Positions 40,101 through 49,100 of a stretch of 64,000 bases of DNA are shown here, piece by piece. Positions within the stretch are counted from its first letter, which is position 1. Each line of letters opens with the position of its first letter. The DNA lies in assembly GCA_934047225.1 (NCBI GenBank), contig OW204009.1, forward strand, positions 17,310,898-17,374,897. The letters run 5' to 3'. The stretch is from Ypsolopha sequella (taxonomy: Eukaryota; Arthropoda; Insecta; Lepidoptera; Ypsolophidae). The position numbers and the translations under genes were made by a program. The notes under the pieces were generated by a model. The model was not told the origin of the DNA and searched no databases. It saw only the letters and a list, made by a program, of their open reading frames with translations.

Positions 40101-43100
40101 CCTCAGTGCGAGTGGGACGGATTCGTGGAAAAGTAGTAAAAAAGTCAGTTTTTTATTAATATAAAATGTACTAAGCAATTTTGTCAAAAAGTTTTTCAAG
40201 GAGACTTTACAAATACATAATATCCACATTTTGAATGCAATTTGACAATGAAATTAGTTAGGATTTCAGAATTACATGAAAAAATAAAACAATTTAGAGG
40301 TCTTTTCGGAATTAAATTCTATCAAGAAAATTTCATCCAATCGCGTTTTCCTTCAGTGAGAATTTTAATCAAATACTCAATAAACATTTACCCAAAAATG
40401 AAATACGTAGATGACGTTATAGTGGAGTAAATGGATTCGAAAAAACCCAATTTTTTTCCGCTTCGCTCGGCTCCTTATTTTATATTACATGTAAACCTAA
40501 CTCGCTCCTTCTTGCTTCGCTCTTTCATACTTTAAATTCGCCCACTCGGTATTTTTAGTCGCACGATTTGTTCAGTTGTATGTGTGCTAGTGCTAGGACC
40601 CGGTTGCGAGGTGTCATAGCTTGATTGTTGCTCTGAGATAGGTGAAGGATCCACGTTTTCTTATTAAATATTATTTTTATTTATTTATTTTATTTTATTA
40701 TTTATATTCACTATCTCTGGTATTACACATTTTATATAAAATTGTATTAGCTTCCTCTCCATCTTCGTCATCCAAAAATCATCATGTCTTGTAATGCGTT
40801 CAATATGTACAAGTTCATTATCTCCTACCCAAATGCCAAAGAGACATAATCGCCGTTCTGTCACGTAAAGCTGTCCTTGTACCTGGTAATACCAATTACT
40901 GTTTTTATCGAGTTTTGTCGTACTTGTTGCCTCTATACATTGTCTCGATGCGAAGGTGCCCTGCTCAGTACGAAGATTTGATAAACTGAAGTTAAGAAAT
41001 TTTATTTAATCACTTAGTTACATACGATTCATACTTACGATTACAAAAAAATAATAATACGTAGATACAATCGCATTATTTTTTATATATATATATTATA
41101 AATTTACATAATATGTACATTATATATCTATACATTCTGTCTGACTGCAAGAGTAAGTACTGTTACATTTTACTGTTGTACAGTTATACTCGGACTCAAG
41201 AGTTGTTTACATTTTTTGCGTAATTTCAAAAGTTGGTTGTTCTGTACGATCAATAAAACATCTGGTTACAGTTTCAAAGAATTGTTTTCTTATCTTCAGC
41301 ACTCTCAAATTTGATGATTTGTATGGTTCCGTAGTACCTAAAAGGTACAAAAGGAATCTTTATGGTGAGACTCCGTTGTCCGTCCGTCCGTATGTCACAG
41401 CCTCATAACTTTAGCACCTTTAAAGATAAAGACATGAAATTTGGCACAAAAACAGCATTTATTTGCCCACATATCACGATGTAAAAAAAGATTGAAATTA
41501 TTCAAAATATTTCCAAAACAAAACTAAAAAATGTTATCCTAAAAATACAATATGGGTATCAAATTATAGATATCAAAAAGCTGATTGTAAAAATACATTG
41601 ATATAAAGAAATGTATGTCTTTATCTCCAAAACTGGTAGACCGAGCATTATGAAAAAAATCATGGTAATAGTGTTTACGTAAAGATTACAGGAAAAATAA
41701 AGCAGTTGAGAAATTCACGAAAAAAAATAGTAAATTAAATTTATCATCCACAATACGGAACCCTAGGTACGCGAGTCTGACTCGCACTTGGCCGGTTTTT
41801 TTCTTCTTATTTCTAGTTTCCATTTTTATTTTTAAACATCCAAGCAAGATACAACTAAATGATTTTTATTTACATGTACACACAACTGATAGTTTGATGT
41901 ATATTTACACGATTATTTAAATAATGATAGTACACTCTATCAGAGCTTCGAGGCGAGTGAGGGGGAACGAGGGCTCAGAAAACTGACATAGGTCTTGCCT
42001 CGACAGCCGCTGGCGGGCAACTGGCGGCCGCTCGCCGAGTAGTCGCGAATCAATTTTTCTTTTTAAATTAAGGGAAAAAAAACGATTTTCATTAAAAAAA
42101 AAGTAACCACAAAAGTTATTAGTACAATAGTTTTACTTTAATTATCTGCAATTTTCATGCAATTTGGTTAAGTACACGTTACATAAAACGAAAAAAATCT
42201 TAAAAATCGACAAAGTTTCGGATTTTTTTTCGATCAAGCAAAGTATAACGTCTCGCAAATTGAACCACAAAAAACACTGCACAAAAGATGTATCTGAAAC
42301 ATATATTTTTTTCAGATTTTAAAAATAACTATTTGATGCTTTAAAATGAGTTTGAAAACAGACAAAATTGGGATAAGCCCCCCTTAAGAGGCTGCACAAT
42401 GCTAAAATTCAGTCCTGCTCTAACGCTTTCGTTTTTTAACTGTCCATCCTGCTCTAATCAGATGCCGCGCACGCAAAATTTCAGTTATTTTGAAATCACA
42501 GCTACATTAGGACATTAACTATAATTTCTTTATGTAATAAATATGTTTTTTTCTAGTAAGCATCAGCGTGTTTTGGTTTCGTTTCAATCGATTTTGAAAT
42601 ACGGAAACTGAATAGCTTTTTTCGTGAAACTCATGCTTTTTAAAAGTATTATAATAAAAGGAAGATTGAAAGTATGTTTATTTATGAAGTGTAATTAATA
42701 ATTTTCATGAGTCAAAAAACAAGCCATATTTTTTCAAATTTCTAACATCTACATTGACGGAATTGAATCCAATGCAAAACTGCTGTTTAGCATTGTGGAG
42801 CCCCTTAAATGGTTCGTGTGATACACTGTCAGTGTATCGTTCCGTTTTCTCCAAAATTGACTGAAACACTGCCGTGTGCAGAATTCTATGTTATACTCGA
42901 AAGTTATTTTAATTCAGAAGTTAATATAATTCACAGCAGAAGAAGGAAAACTCAAACCCAAAAAAGTATGGACGAATTCCAAATACATAGAGGAACAGGG
43001 TAAGTTTCTTGAAAAACTTAAACTCTGTTATCGCTGGAGATTTTAGTAAAGTTAGTTAAGGTCTGTCTATATGTAGTAACAAAGTATTACTACGTACAGT

Positions 43101-46100
43101 TGCCACAAAATAAGAGGCCCGTTTTGACAGATAAGAACGACCATAGAATATAACTTTACATGTAATAAATGAAACCGTTAACAAATAATTATTAACTTAT
43201 TGGGTTTAAAGAAAATAAATAAACGTTATTTAATTATCACGGAACATATTTCAAGTATTATTTTCACGCATATTCCAAAATAAAATGCAATTTTGAATTA
43301 CTACACAATGTCTCAAAAACAGTTACATTCTCAGTCAATTTTTTCTTAATAATAGTGTTGTAACCAGATAATCGCCTACTTTCACGGACTCAATTCGATT
43401 CCACGTGAAAATAATTAACTTGTTTTAATATTGATAAAATAATTGTAATGATCTGTAATTAGCTTTTTTGAGACCAGTACACATAAAGCCAAATTTAAAT
43501 TTTCCTTTTTTTTTGTTGCAAATATGAACTTTTTAGATTTGAACATTTGCATGTATTTGTGGCGGTGTCGCGTATACCGAAAAATATAATATAATAATTG
43601 TGCTAAATATGTAACATACCATCTTAGCTTTTACAAAAACAAAAAATATACATAAAAAAACATGCATTTATTGCTTGAAGTCTCATTTTTTTATTAATGA
43701 ATTGGTTTACAACCAAAGTTTTCCATAAAACATCCTATCAATAGACAGATTGGCTGGTAAGAAATATGGCAGTATTTTTTTTTACAAGGTAAGGAGCAAT
43801 TTTTTCATCTTGAAGCCTACATATTTTTCTTACTGGCCAGTATTTTATATCTATCAACGCACTGACTTTGAGGTCAGTGAAGTACAACAATACAAAATAT
43901 TACTGGCACGTAAGAATTTCCATTTCAGATTCTTTTCGTAGAGAACAAAAATTAACAGCTCATAATTTTCAATACATACAATTTATATCAAACTATCCAA
44001 TGGTAAATTAAATATTCTTCCTAGAAATTATAACCAATAAACTTGAAAATATTTCAAACGATAACAAACTCATAATATTTTGAATCGATTTCTCGTGAGA
44101 ATCGGTTGACCTAGTTACCGATTTGCATGGTTCACATCCATAGATACGTTGCGATGACATGTGTCAAAACGGACCTATTACATTGTGACTACTTTTAAAG
44201 ACTAGCAGTTCCCATACATCAGTTTGAAGCAACAAAAAAGATGTAAAATTCTAATGAAATCTAGATGGCATTCCTAAATCCTCTAACGAACACGACGCTA
44301 AAAAGACCGATTGGTGACCCTAGTGGCACAGCGATGTGACGTAACGTAAAATTAATTCCTACTTTGATAATAGATGGCGCTGAAATATTTACTGTTAGTG
44401 TTGTTAAGTTAGCGCCATCTAGTTTTTCTAAGCAAAACTATTATAGCCACATGTATACTTGGTAGCCATGAGAGTTTACTTGCCAAATTATGCTTATTTG
44501 CAACACTAGGCGACACTTAGTGTCGTAAGGGCGCGTAAAAAATTTGCTACGCCGTGATGTATGGGAGTTGTCGGTCTATACGTAGTAATACTTAGTCTAT
44601 GGTAGTAATGATTGACGTCGCTTTAATTTGAAAAATTATTTCAGCTTCTGTTACAACATTACAGTTCTGAGCTTTATTTTCTGTCTCAGATCCATGGAAT
44701 TAGTATGTACTAAGTACATAATAATTCCATGCTCAGATCACACAGGCCAGGCACTCCCAAAAAATTCGGTCGATCGTTTATCGTTCGACCATACGTTCAT
44801 CTTTGACGCACGCATAGAAAGTGTTATAGAGATGGATATACGACCGAACGATATTCGATCGAATTTTGTCACTTCGGAGTAGGCCACAGTTCACTACACA
44901 AATGTTACTTAAGGCGATTACCGTCGCCAAATTAGCAGCTCGATGTTTGTCTGTACGAATATGACGGAATTCATACGGACATGACGGAATTATGTACGAA
45001 TTCAATGGAAATGACATTGAAATAACGTTCATATCAGTGCACAATGCGTGGTGGCTGTTACGACGCTCGCTGCGTCCTTGATAGGGCAAAATAGGAGAAA
45101 ATAATACTTTTCACATGGACGTGATTGTTCGATTGAATAATTCTATGTTATATTTATAGTTATCAAGTTTATCTATTTATCAAAGCATAAATGAATTAAA
45201 TCGCCTAAGCCGCTTAGGAGCAGTAGGGGAATTCAAGCCAAAAAAACACCATTCAGTTAAAACAATTTTTCATATAGAAGTTTTTGTGGTACGAAAAAGA
45301 AAAATGTTGCATATGTTATCCTAGAGTTGATAATCCATAATACATTTTTTCATTATTTTTGGTTTGGCCATAAAAGGGGCTTTGGGCTTTAGAAAGTACC
45401 CATTTGGCGGTATTAAGGGCCTTAAACATACAATCACTACGCTTACACTTACATCTTTCACTTAAATTAAAATAACTAGGTACATACTTTGGCCGTTTCG
45501 TGACCGCCAAACAGACACTCCCATGTAATATAATACTATGTCATGCAATAGTTTCATGAAACGGCCAAGCCATACTTTTTAAGCAAGATGTAGTGTTTGT
45601 AGAGTTAGGCCTTGTAGAGTTAAGGTGATATACCGTGCTAGCAAAGGTCCCCGTTACTCCAGGCAGAAAGACCCGCAGTGCGAAAGGGACGGAATCGGGG
45701 AAAATTGTCAAAAAGGCGGTTTTAAATTAATGTAAAATTAACTAAAATAGCTACAAAAAATTCCATAACCAGTAATTTAGGTGTAGTTAAAACCCATCTA
45801 AATAAATATTTTTCAAGTCTGTATTTCTATCGAATGAAATTTCTCCTATCGCGTTTCTGATAGACCAAAATCTAGTAAAAGGTCCCAAAATTGTTATACT
45901 AATTGATTTTACTTGGAACTTCATTAAAAGAGCAGATAAATAACTTCAAAAAGTGTCAATTTCCACGGTATAGCCCCTTAAGGACTTGGCTTAAAGCCGG
46001 CGCCAGACATGTGTCCACTTATTTGCACACTTCTTCGACGACTTTGTACACACATTTGGCGCACCTGCCACACATGCTTCGCAAACTCTTTTCTCCACAG

Positions 46101-49100
46101 TATGCCTGTAGACAACAAAGGAGATGGATGACGATTTCGTGGACGCAGTGTGCTTATACTATTTATGTGCATGTAATTATTTTTTACATGAGCAACAAAA
46201 TATATCGAAAATATATATATATGGTTCCCCTTGCAGCAACTCAATAAATTCTAGGACGCATTCGTTACTCCAGTCCATTTTGAACGATCAAGCACGTAGT
46301 GTCTCACACAACCATTCCGTACAACAGCGCTCGCGCAACTGGTCTTTGCAAATAGTGTGGCAGGGTTGGATTTAGACCCTCGGAAAATTATTGTCTATGG
46401 GAGTTAAAAATATACTACTTGGCTAAAATTATACTACGTTTCGTTTTTCGTTGATTTTTGTTTTGAATTGAAATAAAAACAGCCTATTTGTTAGTGAATT
46501 AAAAAAAAAAAATTACTAATAATATTCATAATTTAATAAAATAGCTTATTTGTTATTGAAATTAAAAAAAAAAAAAAACTAAAAATATTCATAACGCACA
46601 GAAATTCCCTATATTGTAGGGTAAATGTTAAAAAGTAAAACGTCTCAACCAATAAAACAAGTCGGTCGGCCTGAAGATAAAATTATGCTATTTTTACGTA
46701 GTATAGTTCCATTACAATACTACATACTACATGTCATGAAAATATGGTACAAATAGTATAATTATACTACAAAATCCAACCCTGCAGGCCACGCACTTAT
46801 TTGAACACATTCCTTTGATGTGCGCTAAAAAACCGATACCGCTCGGCAAAGTGCAAATCTATGTACAAACTTTGGAACACATAGACAAAGTCTCGTGCCA
46901 CACAGTGTGTCCACTCGAGTGTTCAAATAAGTGTACATATGTCTGGCGCCGGCTTAACATGAGATCTGATAACGTTTTAACGATGGAAGCGTTATGAGCT
47001 TATGAATCTTGGCGACCTAGTTTACATGAAATGTTTTTGATGGGATTTCTTTGTCTATGTCATTATTTTGAATCAGAAACCACTATGATTTGCAGTAAAA
47101 GAAAGAGAACTCGAACCTGCAAAAATGTGGACAAATCCCGAATATGAAAAAAACTTGGGTAAGTTCTCAGACCAAATAAAAAAATGAAGACGTAGTTTAC
47201 ACCTTGTACGTAACGGGTGACGTGGGCCAAAAGTGAGACAGTTTCGTTTTCGTACACGTTTTGACACTCACACATGCGAAATCTGTCTCAGTTTTTTAGG
47301 GTTCCGTAGTACCTAAAAGGTACAAAAGGAACCTTATGGTGAGACTCCGTTGTCCATCCGTCCGTATGTCACAGCCTCATAACTTTGGATATGAAATTTG
47401 GCAAAAAAATAGCATTAATTTGCCCGAATATCACGGTGTTAAAAAAATATGAAAAATGACAATTATAGATCATAACTGGCCAATTACAGGAAAATTATAG
47501 CGATTAAAAAAAATTGAGCACAAATGAGAAATATTAAAAAAGAAGTAAAATAAATAAAAAAATATATTTTATAAAAATACAATATGGGTTTGATACCCAT
47601 ATTGTATATATATTTACAATCAAACTTTGATTACCTACAATTTGATACCCATATTGTATTTTTAGGATAATATTTTGATTTTTTTTTTCACTTTTGTTTT
47701 GAAAATATTTTGAACAATTTAATTTATTTTTTACTTTTTTTACACCTGGATATGTGGGCAAATTAAATGGTCAGAAAGAAATTTCTTTAAGGAATAGGTC
47801 CGCCCTTGCCTTCTGTGTTATCCTGTACTCTGTGTTTTTGTTCAAATTTTCTGTGCAATAAAGTGTTTATTGATTGATTGATTGATACTTCACTAACTCA
47901 TCACCAAAAAAGAAAATACTCTTTTAAACCCTACTTTTAAAACGGTCAGTAAGCATGAAACATTTTTGAACACAAGTAGATCTCTTTGATCATAAATTTG
48001 GACTTTGATAGATGGACGGCAAAACCCTAAAAATATAATTAATAATTCAAAATTCAAATTCAAATTCAAATAAAATTCAAATAGTTTTTTTTGCAAAGCA
48101 GGTATAGATATATACACTTTTTACACGTCAAATTTAATCTAATAATGAAAATATATGTAATAAAATAATAAAAATTATAATAAAATATATATAATACTAG
48201 CTGACCCGGCGAACTTCGTTCCGCCTAACAGTCTAATAATATCGTGTTAACTTTAGTTAAACTTAATTTAGGATTTCATTAAGGTAATAACATTAATACA
48301 ACTTTTTTGCAAATACAGAAATGTTTTATTGCTTGCCATTGCGAAAGAAGAATGGCAGGGACCCATGTAGTTTCAGTACCGTTGTAGGCTTAGCGTAGGG
48401 TATTGAATATATGCAGAAATAATAGTGCTTGGAATAACTAAGCGATTTTAAAACTTGGGGTTTAGATGTTATTTAATGATATCAGAACGCTAGATAAATA
48501 GGTTTCTTTTATATGCGTAGTTTTGTCAACAGATGGCACCACATGCTGTTTGCATTCGTAAAATTAATTGATTTATTTATTGTTATTCGATAACTTATCC
48601 GATATTTTATTACTTATTCTGCTATTCGGAGCGGATAAGAATACACCAAAAAAGAGATAACTAACATCGATCCAGCCGATCTTGAGTTATAAGTGGTGTA
48701 ACTAACACGACTTTGTTTTATATATTTAGATAATAATAATTATATAATAATAATAATAATAATAAAGATAATATAATTTATAATAAATAAATATAAAATA
48801 TAATAAATATATAATAATAATAATAAAAAATAATAAAATGTACATGAACTAAATTAAAGGTTTATTTAATTTATGTAGCAATACATTTACGATTAAAATG
48901 ATAGGTAAAATATAAAATAAACAAGGTAAAATCCAATCAGCCGCCCGAACCATTAAGTTATATAACTCAATTCCTATAACATAATTCCTCACAAATATAT
49001 TTCATTTTATTTAATTCATTTCACAGTTTGCATACTAACAATGAAACATTGTCTCAGGCATCAAGTCTGCGAGAAAGGTGCTACAACCATTGCTACATCA

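Noticed and set aside
45903..46375. Overlapping 83-114 codon frames on both strands
   Set aside because: They lie inside the TTAA-bounded element 45991-46957, have no recognisable domain and cross its border.
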